The notes under the pieces are model-generated. The model saw only the letters and a list, made by a program, of their open reading frames with translations. It was not told the origin of the DNA and did no database searches. A stretch of 64,000 nucleotides of DNA. Source: Desulfovibrio fairfieldensis (GTDB lineage Bacteria > Desulfobacterota > Desulfovibrionia > Desulfovibrionales > Desulfovibrionaceae). Location of the stretch: positions 2,322,501-2,386,500 of the forward strand of contig NZ_CP014229.1 in assembly GCF_001553605.1 (NCBI RefSeq), in the 5' to 3' direction. Made by a program: the position numbers and the translations under genes. The stretch's first letter is position 1. The number at the start of each line of letters is the position of its first letter. Shown here piece after piece: positions 37,058 to 46,207 of this stretch.

Positions 37058-38578
37058 ATGCCTATTGATCCGGCCCTCAAGGCCAAACAAAATCTATATG
37101 AAGATACTGTCATCCACTATATGAACAAGGAAGACGGCCACGTCATCGTACTCAGCGACGACCAGGCTTTCTCCACCCAACTGCGCCTGACACTGGCCAA
37201 GGAGCTGGGACTCTCCTCCCCCAACATGCTCACGGCCCTGTCCGATCCGCATCAGTTGCTGCGCGTGCTGCGCGAAGTGACCCCCAAGCACCCGGCCCCG
37301 ATGCTGTTTCTGGAGCGGATCATGGGCGGCCAGGATCTCAGTTTTCTGGTCAACCAGATCAAGCAGGCCTACAGCAAGCTGCGGATCATCATCCTGACCA
37401 CAGACGTGCAACGCGACCGGCTCATGCTTTTGCACGAAGTGGGCGCGGACAACTTCATCGCCAAACCGGTGTCCGTGAATACGCTGATCGAAAAAATGGC
37501 CTTCACCCTCAAGCCGCAAAGCAAACTCGGCCAGGCCATTGATCTGGCCAAGTCTTTTCTGGCCCACCAGAAATACGCCGAGGCTCTGGCCGCCTGCCAG
37601 AAGATCCTGACGCTCAAGCCCGGCAGCGCCGCGGCCTACCTGGTTATCGGTGATACCCAGCGCGCCATGAAGGATTATGAAAAAGCGCGCGTGGCCTATG
37701 AAACGGCGGCCAAATCCGCCGACCTCTACCTTGCGCCGCTGCAACGGATGGCCGAAATGTATGAGGAACTGGGCGACCAGCAATCCCAGTTGCGCTGTCT
37801 GCAAAAGCTCGACGCCATCTCGCCGCTCAACGTCAACCGCAAGGTGAGCCTTGGGGAAATCCACCTGGCCATGGGCGAGCCGGAAAAGGCCGAGGAGCTC
37901 TTCGACAAGGCCATGGCCCAGATCACCAAGGAGGCCATGGACGGCATCAGCGCCCTTTCAGGCCGCATCGCCTCCATCTATGCCGACCGCGACCCGGCCA
38001 AGGCCGAAAAATTTCTGCGCAACAGCCTGGAGGTCAAGGGCAAATATCTCTCCAAGGGCGACATCATGCTCTTCAACCAGTTGGGCATCAGCCTGCGCAA
38101 GCAGGGCCGCTGGAAGGACGCCATCACCGAATACAAACGGGCCATCAAGATCGCGCCCGAAGATGAAAATCTCTATTATAATGTCGGCATGGCCTTCGCT
38201 GAAGGCGGCGACTTTTTGCAGGCCAAGGCCAATTTGCTGAAAGCCGTGGACCTCAATCCGGACATCCCCGGCGCCAGCCCCAACATCGCCTATAATTTCG
38301 GGGCGGTCTTCCTTCAGTCCAAGGACCGCGAGCGGGCGTCCCAGTTCTTCAAACTGGCCCTGCAGCTGCGCCCCGATTTCCCGGCCGCCCAGGACGGCCT
38401 GAAACGGGCGGGGGGTAATAGAGACGCGCCATGTCTTCAGAACACCGCGACGACACCCTGGGCGACGAGAGCCTGGCCGAATCCATCATCGTCAATGAGA
38501 CGGATTCGTTCATTTACATCAGCGATCCTCAGACGCATGATGTGCTCTATGTCAATAACTTCGGCAAAAGGCTGCTGA
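37058..38578 (+). CDS. Receiver-domain/TPR protein with a non-canonical phosphorylation site
   Basis: The N-terminal 30-150 region has a CheY-like receiver fold: acidic pair Asp34-Asp35 (LSDDQAF), Thr114/115 (ILTTD) and Lys136 (IAKPVS). The position of the phosphorylated aspartate is Glu86 (MLFLERIMGG), so it may be locked on or be purely a binding module. From about 165 to 450 follow six or seven TPR repeats (for example GKYAEALAACQ-like KYAEALAACQKILTLKPG, KDAITEYKRAIKIAPEDENLYYNVG). After residue 453 the frame becomes Arg/Ser-rich noise overlapping the next gene by 148 nt. A G6 run at 38410-38415 is followed by TAATAG in the -1 frame, so the true end is probably there. SD: CAGGAG. Confidence 0.85.
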   Translation: MPIDPALKAKQNLYEDTVIHYMNKEDGHVIVLSDDQAFSTQLRLTLAKELGLSSPNMLTALSDPHQLLRVLREVTPKHPAPMLFLERIMGGQDLSFLVNQIKQAYSKLRIIILTTDVQRDRLMLLHEVGADNFIAKPVSVNTLIEKMAFTLKPQSKLGQAIDLAKSFLAHQKYAEALAACQKILTLKPGSAAAYLVIGDTQRAMKDYEKARVAYETAAKSADLYLAPLQRMAEMYEELGDQQSQLRCLQKLDAISPLNVNRKVSLGEIHLAMGEPEKAEELFDKAMAQITKEAMDGISALSGRIASIYADRDPAKAEKFLRNSLEVKGKYLSKGDIMLFNQLGISLRKQGRWKDAITEYKRAIKIAPEDENLYYNVGMAFAEGGDFLQAKANLLKAVDLNPDIPGASPNIAYNFGAVFLQSKDRERASQFFKLALQLRPDFPAAQDGLKRAGGNRDAPCLQNTATTPWATRAWPNPSSSMRRIRSFTSAILRRMMCSMSITSAKGC

Positions 38579-39855
38579 ACCTGCGTGACGTCAGGGGGCA
38601 CAAGTGCTACCGCCTCTTTCATGGCAGGGAAACACCTTGTGAATTTTGCACCAACCATCTGCTCAGCAGCGAAAAATTTTACATCTGGGAGCATTTTAAC
38701 GAGCTCATCGGCCGAAGCTATCTGCTCAAAGACAAACTCATTGCATGGAAGGGGCGCCAAGCGCGTCTGGAAATAGCCGTGGATATCACGATAAAAGAGG
38801 ACACCGGCCGCTCCGTCAAGGACAAGCTGGAAATGCAGCACGCCCTGGTGGAATGTCTGCGCATCTTTTATGCGGGCACAACCTTCGACGGAGCCATCAA
38901 CGCCATTCTGTGCAAACTGGGGCAGATGCATCAGGCCGACCGGGCCTATGTCTTCGAATACTTCACCAACGATCTGGGACAAACCCTGGTCAGCAACACC
39001 TATGAGTGGTGCGCCGCCGGCGTCGAGCCTCAGATGGACAAACTGCAGAATCTGCCTGTGGATATTCTTGAGAGCTGGCGCAGGCTGTTCGGCTCCGAGC
39101 AAAGCATCGTCATCCGGGATTTGGAAGATATCAGGGAAAACCATCCGGAGCCATATGATTTTCTGAAGCCGCAGCAGATCACCAGTCTGATGGCTTCGCT
39201 GCTTATGGTGGACGGCATGGCCACCGGTTTTATCGGCGTGGACAATCCCCGGCACATGGGGGATGACCTTTCCCTGCTCTGGTCCCTGGCCTACTTTGTA
39301 GCCATGGAGCAGAAAAAACGGCGGATGGAAAGCGATATTCTGTACCTGAGCTGGCACGACGATCTTACCGGACTGGGCAACCGGCACAGCTACATGCGCC
39401 TGCTGCACGAACTGGACACTCCGGACAACGCCGAACTCGGCGTGGCTTTTGTGGATCTCAACGGCCTGAAAGCCCTCAACGACAGCGAGGGGCACATGGC
39501 CGGGGACGCCTTCCTTAAATGCATGGGTGAGGTGTTCACCCGGCACTTCAGAAAAGACGAGGTTTTCCGCATCGGCGGCGACGAATTCGTCATCATCTGC
39601 CGGGGCATTCCCGCGTCTCTCTTCAAGAAGAGACTCCAGGCCATGCGCGCCGAGGCCGAGAATCTGTACCCGGCGGCCCTGGCTCTGGGCAGCGTCTGGA
39701 AAAAAAACGGGACCAGCCCTTCCGAGATGGCCCGCCTTGCGGACAAACGCATGTACGCGGACAAGCGCCGTCATTACTGCGACCGCAACCGGACCGGTCA
39801 GCCCGTCCGCGTCTGCCGGTCAGCGCCGGCCGGCATCATGCAGAAAGCGCTTTAA
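38431..39855 (+). CDS. PAS-GAF-GGDEF diguanylate cyclase
   Basis: Predicted to make cyclic di-GMP in response to a signal. 474 residues: a PAS domain (about 15-115) with the cluster HKCYRLFHGRETPCEFC, a GAF-like domain (about 145-300) and a GGDEF domain with the intact active site GGDEF at 382-386. The usual inhibitory RxxD site five residues upstream is not present (FRKD instead). No membrane helices, so cytoplasmic. It starts just after the preceding receiver/TPR protein's likely true stop, so both may act in one pathway. Its last 12 codons overlap the end of the convergent GT92 gene. Confidence 0.9.
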   Translation: MSSEHRDDTLGDESLAESIIVNETDSFIYISDPQTHDVLYVNNFGKRLLNLRDVRGHKCYRLFHGRETPCEFCTNHLLSSEKFYIWEHFNELIGRSYLLKDKLIAWKGRQARLEIAVDITIKEDTGRSVKDKLEMQHALVECLRIFYAGTTFDGAINAILCKLGQMHQADRAYVFEYFTNDLGQTLVSNTYEWCAAGVEPQMDKLQNLPVDILESWRRLFGSEQSIVIRDLEDIRENHPEPYDFLKPQQITSLMASLLMVDGMATGFIGVDNPRHMGDDLSLLWSLAYFVAMEQKKRRMESDILYLSWHDDLTGLGNRHSYMRLLHELDTPDNAELGVAFVDLNGLKALNDSEGHMAGDAFLKCMGEVFTRHFRKDEVFRIGGDEFVIICRGIPASLFKKRLQAMRAEAENLYPAALALGSVWKKNGTSPSEMARLADKRMYADKRRHYCDRNRTGQPVRVCRSAPAGIMQKAL

Positions 39856-40959
39856 CGCCTCCGCCGTCTCCGTTTTGCGCAGCCGGGTATAACAGCGGCC
39901 GATTTCCTCATAAATCCAGGTCCGGAGCGCCGCGTCCTCCCGGGCCGCGAACAGGGCCGCGCCCAGCAATTCCAGTCCTTTTTCCGTCTCATCCCGCAGA
40001 AAATGCAGATTGGCTCCCAGCATCAGGGTCAGTGGCGTGGCCTGATAGCGGCGCAACCGCGCGTAGCGCCGGAAGGCCCGCTCCATGTCGCCGGATTGCC
40101 CCAGGGTCGCAATGGCCGCGATCTCCTCCTCAGGGCTAGCCCCGCAATCCCGCGTGACCACGGCAGCGAGTTCTTCAGGCGGCATGCGGCCGAACGCCTT
40201 CTGCACGGGCAGAAAAGGCGCAATGGCCATATCAGGCGTACCGGTCCGACTGCTCTGACGGTAAAAATCCTCCAGGGTCCAGCCGTCGCTCCCGCGTACG
40301 GCGGTAGCCAGGCCGCGTTGGATTTTTTCCTCAAAATCCTGCTGTGATTTATAAAAATAATGATTGATGCGGATTTTTTCCGCCACGGGATAGGAAGAGG
40401 CTCCCAGTACGGGCACGCGGTCCTCGTTGACGCAGAAGCGTCCCTCCGCATAGGCGAAGTGATGCGGCGACAGGGGCTTGAGCGCCCATTGGGGCTGCAC
40501 CAGGCTTTTTATGTGATGATGCAGGCAAAGGCCGTCGGTGTAGCTGCGCGTCACGCCCGCCGACGGCCTGCGCAAATGGCCGCCGGAGCCGAAGACCATC
40601 CAGTGCGCCGCCAGACCGGCCCAGGCCTCATAGTCTTCCAGCAGATCCCGCACGTCGCGGCGGCCCAGAGGCAGCACGAATTCATCAATATCAATAAAAG
40701 CCAGCCAACGGCTGCGTGTTTTCCACTGGCGCAGACAATGGTAGTAGGCCGACAACTGCGGGGCCTCGCGCCGGGGAAAGTCAACGACCGTCAGCAGACC
40801 GGCGTCGGCCAGATCCGCCAGCGTCCGCGCCGCGGGCACGGCGCTGCCGTTGTCGTAGAGCACAATATGCTCGAAGCCCACGGCAAAATGGTGCAGCGCC
40901 CACTCGCGCAGATGGGGCGTCTCATCCTTGGCGATGGCGCAGACGCAGGCGTAGTACAC
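39820..40959 (-). CDS. Glycosyltransferase family 92-like protein
   Basis: 379 residues from a GTG at 40959, chosen because GGAGGG lies 8 nt before it and the product then starts VYYACVCAIAKDETPHLREWALHHF, matching the GT92/DUF23 pattern (CAIAKDE...EW..H...G..H..LYDN.S). The metal-binding DxD-like motif is in WLAFIDIDEFVLP. After about residue 260 the sequence becomes helical, possibly a TPR-like tail. Donor and acceptor are unknown; cell-surface glycan work is likely. Starts 19 nt after the ftsY stop. Confidence 0.8.
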   Translation of the reverse strand: MYYACVCAIAKDETPHLREWALHHFAVGFEHIVLYDNGSAVPAARTLADLADAGLLTVVDFPRREAPQLSAYYHCLRQWKTRSRWLAFIDIDEFVLPLGRRDVRDLLEDYEAWAGLAAHWMVFGSGGHLRRPSAGVTRSYTDGLCLHHHIKSLVQPQWALKPLSPHHFAYAEGRFCVNEDRVPVLGASSYPVAEKIRINHYFYKSQQDFEEKIQRGLATAVRGSDGWTLEDFYRQSSRTGTPDMAIAPFLPVQKAFGRMPPEELAAVVTRDCGASPEEEIAAIATLGQSGDMERAFRRYARLRRYQATPLTLMLGANLHFLRDETEKGLELLGAALFAAREDAALRTWIYEEIGRCYTRLRKTETAEALKRFLHDAGRR

Positions 40960-40978
40960 AGACGGCCCTCCGGTTCGG

Positions 40979-42478
40979 TTAATTTCCGGCGGCGGGCTCA
41001 CCCAGCAGGGCGCGGGCGTAATCCGCGCCGTTGAAGGGGCGCAGATCCTCCATTTTTTCACCCAGACCCACAAAGGTGATGGGCAGATGATGCTGCATGG
41101 CCACGGCAATAGCCACGCCGCCCTTGGCCGTGCCGTCCAGTTTGGTCAGGATCAGCTCGTCCACACCGGCGGCCTCCTTAAAAAGCTTGGTCTGGGAAAG
41201 GGCATTCTGGCCGGTGGTGGCGTCCAGCACCAGAATGCTGCGGTGCGGCGCGCCGGGATGCTTCTTGCCCAGCACCTGGCGGATCTTGGTCAGCTCTTCC
41301 ATCAGGTTGACCTTGGTCTGCAAGCGCCCGGCGGTATCCACAAAGAGCACGTCCACACCTTCCCGCACGGCCCGCTCCACAGCCTCAAAGGCCACGGAGG
41401 CCGGGTCCGAGCCCGCCGGACGGGCATGGAACAGAGCGCCCACCCGCTCGGCCCAGACCTGCAACTGCTCAATGGCCGCCGCGCGGAACGTGTCCCCGGC
41501 CGCGATCATCACCTTCTTGCCCTGCATGCGCGCGCGATGGGCCAGCTTGGCGATGGTGGTGGTCTTGCCCACGCCGTTGACCCCGATCATCAGCACCACT
41601 TCGGGCGGATTCACGGCCGAAATGCGGCGCGGCGCGTGGAAGATCTCCTCCAGTTCGGCCAGCAGCAGTTCACGGGCCTGTTCGGCGCGGGTGGCTTTTT
41701 CCCTCCGGGCGCGCTCCTTGAGACGCTCCACCAGTTCCAGCGAAGGCTCGTAACCCAGGTCGGCCATGATGAAGAGCTCTTCCAGCTCTTCCCAGAACTG
41801 CTCGTCCAGTTCGCCGTGGCCGGCGAAAAGCGTGTCCAGGCGACGCGCGAACTGTTCGCGGGTGCGCGAGAGCCCTTCGCTGATCTTCAGAAAAAGACGG
41901 CTGCGCTCATCTTCCTCATCCTCCAGGTCCAGGGCCAGGGCCAGGCGGTATTGCAGTTCCGAGCGGAATTCCTCCACATAGCGGTATTCCATGCGCTCAA
42001 GCCAGTCCTGAAAATCGTGCACAAAGGCCTGAACCTCATCCTGCGGCGCGTCCAGGGAGCGCAGCAGAAATGCCAGGCGCTGCCAGAGCAGGTCGCCGAC
42101 GCCGTCCACATCCTCCAGGATGATGCCCAGCCAGATTGAAAGCCGGGGTTCGGCCTCGCGCAGGCGCAGGGTCAGGGCCTCGTCTTCCCCGGAGATGCCG
42201 GAAGCCGGAGCGGGCGCCCCCGCAACCCCCTTTTCCTCAAACGGAGTGGGGGCGGGTTCCGGAACAACTTCCGGGGCCGGGCTCACAGGCGCCGCAGCTT
42301 CCTGGGGCAGTGCGGCCCCGCCCCCAGGCTCACGCGCGGGCGCTGTTTCGGGCTCATGCCGCGCTTCAGCCCCAATTTCGGAAGATTGCGACTCGTCCGC
42401 GGCATCGGAAGGCTGCGGCGCATTTTCATCCTGGCGCGATCCGCCGAAGATTTTTTTGACGGCTGAAAAAAAGCCCAT
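40979..42478 (-). CDS. ftsY: Signal recognition particle receptor FtsY
   Basis: Membrane-associated GTPase that receives SRP-ribosome complexes for co-translational insertion. 499 residues from the ATG at 42478 (AAGGAG site; [13 protein letters not shown] is an amphipathic membrane-targeting start). An acidic Ala/Pro/Glu-rich A domain of about 150 residues, then N and G domains with G1 [10 protein letters not shown] near residue 298, DTAGRLQTK, and [10 protein letters not shown]. Upstream frame extension has no similarity. Confidence 0.97.
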   Translation of the reverse strand: MGFFSAVKKIFGGSRQDENAPQPSDAADESQSSEIGAEARHEPETAPAREPGGGAALPQEAAAPVSPAPEVVPEPAPTPFEEKGVAGAPAPASGISGEDEALTLRLREAEPRLSIWLGIILEDVDGVGDLLWQRLAFLLRSLDAPQDEVQAFVHDFQDWLERMEYRYVEEFRSELQYRLALALDLEDEEDERSRLFLKISEGLSRTREQFARRLDTLFAGHGELDEQFWEELEELFIMADLGYEPSLELVERLKERARREKATRAEQARELLLAELEEIFHAPRRISAVNPPEVVLMIGVNGVGKTTTIAKLAHRARMQGKKVMIAAGDTFRAAAIEQLQVWAERVGALFHARPAGSDPASVAFEAVERAVREGVDVLFVDTAGRLQTKVNLMEELTKIRQVLGKKHPGAPHRSILVLDATTGQNALSQTKLFKEAAGVDELILTKLDGTAKGGVAIAVAMQHHLPITFVGLGEKMEDLRPFNGADYARALLGEPAAGN

Positions 42479-42531
42479 GACACACTCCTTGCTTGTGGAA
42501 GCCCCGCGCAAAAAGTTACCCAGCGCTTCCC

Positions 42532-43575
42532 TTATTTCTCTCCACCCAACGCCGCCAGCACATCCTCCAGGGCGCGCATGCACTCTTCCACGGCCAGCGC
42601 GGCGGTTTCACACTGCGGGTCATTGAGGGCCGCCTGCATGGCCCGTGCCGCCTCGGCCAGGCGGGTCGCGCCCAGACAGGGGGCCGCCAGTTCGAGCATG
42701 CGCCCCAGATGACAGAGCCCCGCCGTTTCGCCGTCCGCGTACAGGCGGCTCAGGAGTTCGGGCGCGCGGGCAAAACACTGGCGGAACAGCCCGGCGGTAA
42801 TCTGCCAGGCGTCGGCATGCTTGCGCTGGAAACTCCGGCCCAGCGCCGGATTGACCGGCGCAAAACAAGACACGGGCGCGCCGTGGGCCTGTGGAGTCCG
42901 GCCCTCCCGCCCGTCCGGAGCGTTATCGCCCTCGGCCGTGGAAACGCTCAGACCCAGCACGATTTTTTCCGGCGCGGACGCATCAGGTCCGGGCAGGGCC
43001 GCATCCGTTTTCCGGGCCAGCAGGCGGCGCAGGCGGGCCAGATCCCCCCAGTGCCAGAGCAGCAAAAGCAGCACTCCGGTCCAGAACAGGGCCGCCAGGG
43101 CAAACCGCCAGACTTCGCGCCGGGCCGTCAGGGCCTGCTCCTCCGCGCTCAAACGCGGCGAGAGATATACTTCCACCGAGCCGACGGTCCGGCCTTCCAT
43201 CTTGAGCGGATTCATGCCCTGTACGGTGTTTTCCGCGATTTCATCGTCCCAGGGCACGGGCTCCCACTGATAATTGCGACGCTGGCCTTCCAGCATGCCC
43301 CGCTTGGTCTGGACCTTGACCGCGTAAATGCTGTCGTCCTCCATGGCGGCCATGACGATGGTGCGGGCCGTCAGCTCGTCCAGCTCCCAGGCGGGCAAAG
43401 AAAGCAAGGCCGCCAGTTGCGCGGCCGTGCGCCCGGCCTCGCTGATGAGCCGGTTTTCCGCATCCCGGCGGCTGCTGTTCAGATTCCAGAGGCCGAGCAG
43501 CAGAAAAAGCAGAAGTCCCGCCGCCCAGGCGGCCAAAGCCAGCCAGCGGCGCGTGCCGTGTGTAATGTAGGGCAT
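42532..43575 (-). CDS. Membrane protein with a C-terminal HPt-like domain
   Basis: 347 residues. A membrane helix at about 10-30, a periplasmic segment to about 155 (AENRLISEAGRTAAQLAALLS..., sensor-like), a second helix (about 158-178), then a cytoplasmic linker. The last 90 residues fit a histidine-phosphotransfer bundle: LCHLGRMLELAAPCLGATRLAEAARAMQAAL, with the histidine in place but the usual following Lys-Gly changed to Gly-Arg. No kinase or GGDEF domain is attached. Lies between murJ and ftsY in one transcript. The role, perhaps in cell-envelope signalling, is inferred. Confidence 0.65.
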   Translation of the reverse strand: MPYITHGTRRWLALAAWAAGLLLFLLLGLWNLNSSRRDAENRLISEAGRTAAQLAALLSLPAWELDELTARTIVMAAMEDDSIYAVKVQTKRGMLEGQRRNYQWEPVPWDDEIAENTVQGMNPLKMEGRTVGSVEVYLSPRLSAEEQALTARREVWRFALAALFWTGVLLLLLWHWGDLARLRRLLARKTDAALPGPDASAPEKIVLGLSVSTAEGDNAPDGREGRTPQAHGAPVSCFAPVNPALGRSFQRKHADAWQITAGLFRQCFARAPELLSRLYADGETAGLCHLGRMLELAAPCLGATRLAEAARAMQAALNDPQCETAALAVEECMRALEDVLAALGGEK

Positions 43576-43617
43576 ATATTTCGTGTGCGCAAAGCCGGCG
43601 GCCTTACGCCCTCCTTC

Positions 43618-45339
43618 TCATTTTGCGCGCAGCTCGCGCAGGCGGCCCGCCAGAGCGGCCAGATCCTCATTGCCCAAGACGGCCAGACAGAGCAGCCATC
43701 CCGCCAGCCCGGCGGCAATAGCCAGGGCCAGTGCGCTCCACTGCCCGCCCCACCAGCAACCGGCCGTCCGCGCGGCCGATGCCGCCCAAACGGCCAGGGC
43801 AGCGGCAGTTCCGGCGGCCAGAGCCGCCGCCGCCTGCTGCGCCAGCACCCGCCGAGGCACTGCCGGAGCGGCCTGCCCGCAACGTCGCAAGGCCAGGCGC
43901 AGCCCGCGCCAGAGCAGGCAGGTCTGGAGCCAGAGTCCCAAGCTCACGGCCAAGGCCGGGGCCATGGACGACCAAAGCGCGGGAAGACTATGGCCCAGCA
44001 CGGTCCCGGCCGCAAGTGTCGCCGCCACGGCCCAGCCCGCGCTGACGGCGGTGCGCCGCGTTTCGGCCAGAGCGTTGCAGCCCGCCAGCAAACTGCGGTT
44101 GAGCGCAAAAGCGGGCAGGCCCGGCAGATAGGCCCAGAGCGCCAGCCCGGTTTCATACGCGGCCCGGTCGTCAAAAGCTCCGTGCCGCAGCAGGGCGTCC
44201 ACCAGGTCCGGACCCACGGCCCAGAGACCGGCGGCGGCGGGCAGGCTGAACAGCAGGGTCCAGCGCAGGGCCGTGCCCAGTTGCCCGGCAAAGGCCGAAA
44301 AATTCCGTTCCGCCGCAAGGCGGCTCAAGGTGGGCAGGCTGGCCATGCCCAGACAGACGCCCACCAGGCCCAGCGGCAGTTCCAGCAGGCGCTCGGCGTA
44401 ATACAGCGCCGCCACCTGCCCCTGGCCCAGGCCCGACGCCAGGCTCATGGCCGCCAGCATGGCCAACTGCGGCGCGGCGGCCCCCAGCAGGCCGGCGGGC
44501 AGCTGCGCCAGGCAGCGCCAGGCAACCCGGCCCGGATTTTCACGCGTCGCTTGCGCCCGGATGTCGTAATCCGGACGGCCAGGCCAATCAGGACGATCAG
44601 GCCGATCTGGGCGCACCGGCTCCGGCAACGCCTTGTCCGGCAGCAGGCGGCGCAGGGCCAGCCACTGCGCCAGCCATTGGACCAGCCCGCCGCAGAACAT
44701 GCCCAGAGCCAGGGTGGACGCGGGCGGCCAGCCGCCAAGGGCTGCGGCGGCCGTAAACAGCAACATGGTCAGGTTGAACAGCGCGGGCGACAGGGCGGGC
44801 AGCCAGAAAATCCCCATGCTGTGCAGCAGAGCCATGCCCAAGGCGGCCATACCCGCCGTAAGCAGGTAGGGCAGGCAGATCCGCAGCAGATCCGTCACCC
44901 GCGCCGCTTCCGGGCCGGAAAAGCCGGGAGCCAGCGCCGAGGCCAGCCAGGGCGCCGACAGCAGGCCAGCCAGGGTCAACACGACCAGCACCAGGCCCAG
45001 GCGCACGGCCAGAGCCGACGCCAGGGGACGCAAGGCATGCGCCCGCCCCCGCTCCTCCGCCGCATCGCCCGCCGGGCCGTGGGAACGGCGCACCAGACCG
45101 GCGGTAAGGGTCATGGACAAGGAGCCTTCACCCAGCAGGCGGCGCAGCACATGGGGCAGACGCATGGCCGCCACCAGGGCGTCCGCCGCCGCCCCGCCGC
45201 CCAGCAGCCAGGCCATGCCCATATCCCTGGCCAGGCCCAGCAGACGCGAACCGAGGGTAAAGCCGCCCAACAGGGCCGCCGTGCGCAGCATCCCGCCCGA
45301 AGCGGCCCGCGCGGGTTGAGGACAGGCGCGATCCGGCAT
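43618..45339 (-). CDS. murJ: Lipid II flippase MurJ
   Basis: Moves the peptidoglycan precursor lipid II across the inner membrane. 573 residues, about 14 helices, MOP/MviN superfamily. The first helix and loop (FTLGSRLLGLARDMGMAWLLG) and the DALVAAMRLPHVLRRLLGEGSLS stretch are characteristic, including the arginines needed for function. It lies between queF and the HPt-like gene, 30 nt after queF. Confidence 0.95.
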   Translation of the reverse strand: MPDRACPQPARAASGGMLRTAALLGGFTLGSRLLGLARDMGMAWLLGGGAAADALVAAMRLPHVLRRLLGEGSLSMTLTAGLVRRSHGPAGDAAEERGRAHALRPLASALAVRLGLVLVVLTLAGLLSAPWLASALAPGFSGPEAARVTDLLRICLPYLLTAGMAALGMALLHSMGIFWLPALSPALFNLTMLLFTAAAALGGWPPASTLALGMFCGGLVQWLAQWLALRRLLPDKALPEPVRPDRPDRPDWPGRPDYDIRAQATRENPGRVAWRCLAQLPAGLLGAAAPQLAMLAAMSLASGLGQGQVAALYYAERLLELPLGLVGVCLGMASLPTLSRLAAERNFSAFAGQLGTALRWTLLFSLPAAAGLWAVGPDLVDALLRHGAFDDRAAYETGLALWAYLPGLPAFALNRSLLAGCNALAETRRTAVSAGWAVAATLAAGTVLGHSLPALWSSMAPALAVSLGLWLQTCLLWRGLRLALRRCGQAAPAVPRRVLAQQAAAALAAGTAAALAVWAASAARTAGCWWGGQWSALALAIAAGLAGWLLCLAVLGNEDLAALAGRLRELRAK

Positions 45340-45369
45340 GCTCAGATCCGTTTCTCCGACGCCGAGCCC

Positions 45370-45870
45370 TCAGGACCGGTGCGGATCAATCTCCGACCGC
45401 CAGGCCCGCACGGCCTCGCGCACGCGCCGGTCCTGCTCCTCGGGCATTTCCTTGAACTCCTCGGCGAAAACATGGATGCGCGTGCCGCCGCGCGGCACGA
45501 ACAGGCCTTTGACCCGGCACCAGCAGGGCGCGAGCAGCTCGCGCAGGTCTTCCAGCACGGTGTTGGTGATCGTCTCCATGAAGGACTGGTGATTGCGGAA
45601 GGCGAACATATAGAGTTTAAAGCTCTTGGATTCCACGCAGAGCTTGTCCGGCACGTATTCCACACTGATGGTCCCGCAGTCCGGCTGGCCGGTCACCGGG
45701 CAGAGCGAGGTGAATTCGGGGAAACTGATGCTGATCACATAGGGCCGCTGCGGGTAACAATTGGGAAAGGACTCCAGCAGACCGACGCCGGGGCCGTCCT
45801 CAAAGGCCGGAAGACGGCCCGTGCCGAGGATATGCAGATTCTGGGTCTGGTCCTGACTGCGGGTGGGCAT
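45370..45870 (-). CDS. queF: NADPH-dependent 7-cyano-7-deazaguanine reductase, type I
   Basis: Reduces preQ0 to preQ1 in queuosine synthesis. 166 residues, the single-domain (YkvM) form. The catalytic pair is Cys57 (TSLCPVTGQPD) and Asp64, with Glu80 in VESKSFKLYMFAFRN, the T-fold QueF motif. SD AAGGAG. Heads the murJ-ftsY transcript; no preQ1 riboswitch fold was seen upstream. Confidence 0.97.
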   Translation of the reverse strand: MPTRSQDQTQNLHILGTGRLPAFEDGPGVGLLESFPNCYPQRPYVISISFPEFTSLCPVTGQPDCGTISVEYVPDKLCVESKSFKLYMFAFRNHQSFMETITNTVLEDLRELLAPCWCRVKGLFVPRGGTRIHVFAEEFKEMPEEQDRRVREAVRAWRSEIDPHRS

Positions 45871-45887
45871 GCGCTACTCCTTGGAAC

Positions 45888-45896
45888 ATTATAACA
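45888..45896 (-). promoter_or_regulatory. Extended -10 element of queF
   Basis: TGT followed by a perfect TATAAT on the minus strand, 18 nt before the queF ATG. No good -35, as expected for an extended -10 promoter. Confidence 0.55.
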
Positions 45897-46003
45897 CATG
45901 AAATGCGCGGTTACGGCGGCAAAGGCCGCCTGCTCCCATTTCGCGGCAAGGATTTGTCCGCAAATTTTTACAGAGCAGTCGAGGCATTTCATGCGTCAAC
46001 CGT
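45888..46003 (-). repeat. Interspersed repeat, family 2, copy upstream of queF
   Basis: Reverse complement aligns to 14881-14989 with about 80% identity by eye over some 95 nt (ACAAATCCTTGCC, CGAAATG, CTTTGC, CGCCGTAA, GCATTTCA). Its end reads TGTGTTATAATG on the minus strand, which supplies the extended -10 of the queF promoter. It directly abuts a family 1 copy. Confidence 0.7.
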
Positions 46004-46004
46004 C

Positions 46005-46146
46005 TAGAGCAGATTAACTTTGAAATTTTACAAATTTCAAAGTTGACATTCTGGCGAAAAACGTGCTTTTCGCCAGAATCCACGCCGTTTCGCGGCGCGC
46101 CGCGCCGTGTGCGGCGTTAAAGCAATTTCAAAGTGAAATGGCTCTA
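46005..46146 (-). repeat. Interspersed structured repeat, family 1, 142-bp copy
   Basis: Read on the minus strand it starts TTAGAGCCATTTCAC and ends TAATCTGCTCTA. Same length and order as the copy at 57263: stem 1 (TTTCACTTTGAAA), GCCGCACAC/GCGGCGCGCCGCG, GGCGTGGATTCTGGCG with a long stem closing on CGCCAGAAT, and CTTTGAAATT/AATTTCAAAG. The ends form an inverted TAGAGC.../...GCTCTA pair. Confidence 0.8.
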
Positions 46147-46207
46147 ACTCACATCATTCCGGCAACCCGCCGGAAAAAACACGGGAAGCCTCCGGCGCGT
46201 AACGGAC

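Noticed and set aside
42493-45894. 1133-codon plus-strand frame opposite ftsY-murJ-queF
   Set aside because: Antisense of four recognisable genes; Arg/Gln/Gly-rich with no domain.
45871-46000. preQ1 riboswitch upstream of queF
   Set aside because: No short pseudoknot-type leader; the region is a dispersed repeat and the promoter is too close to the start.
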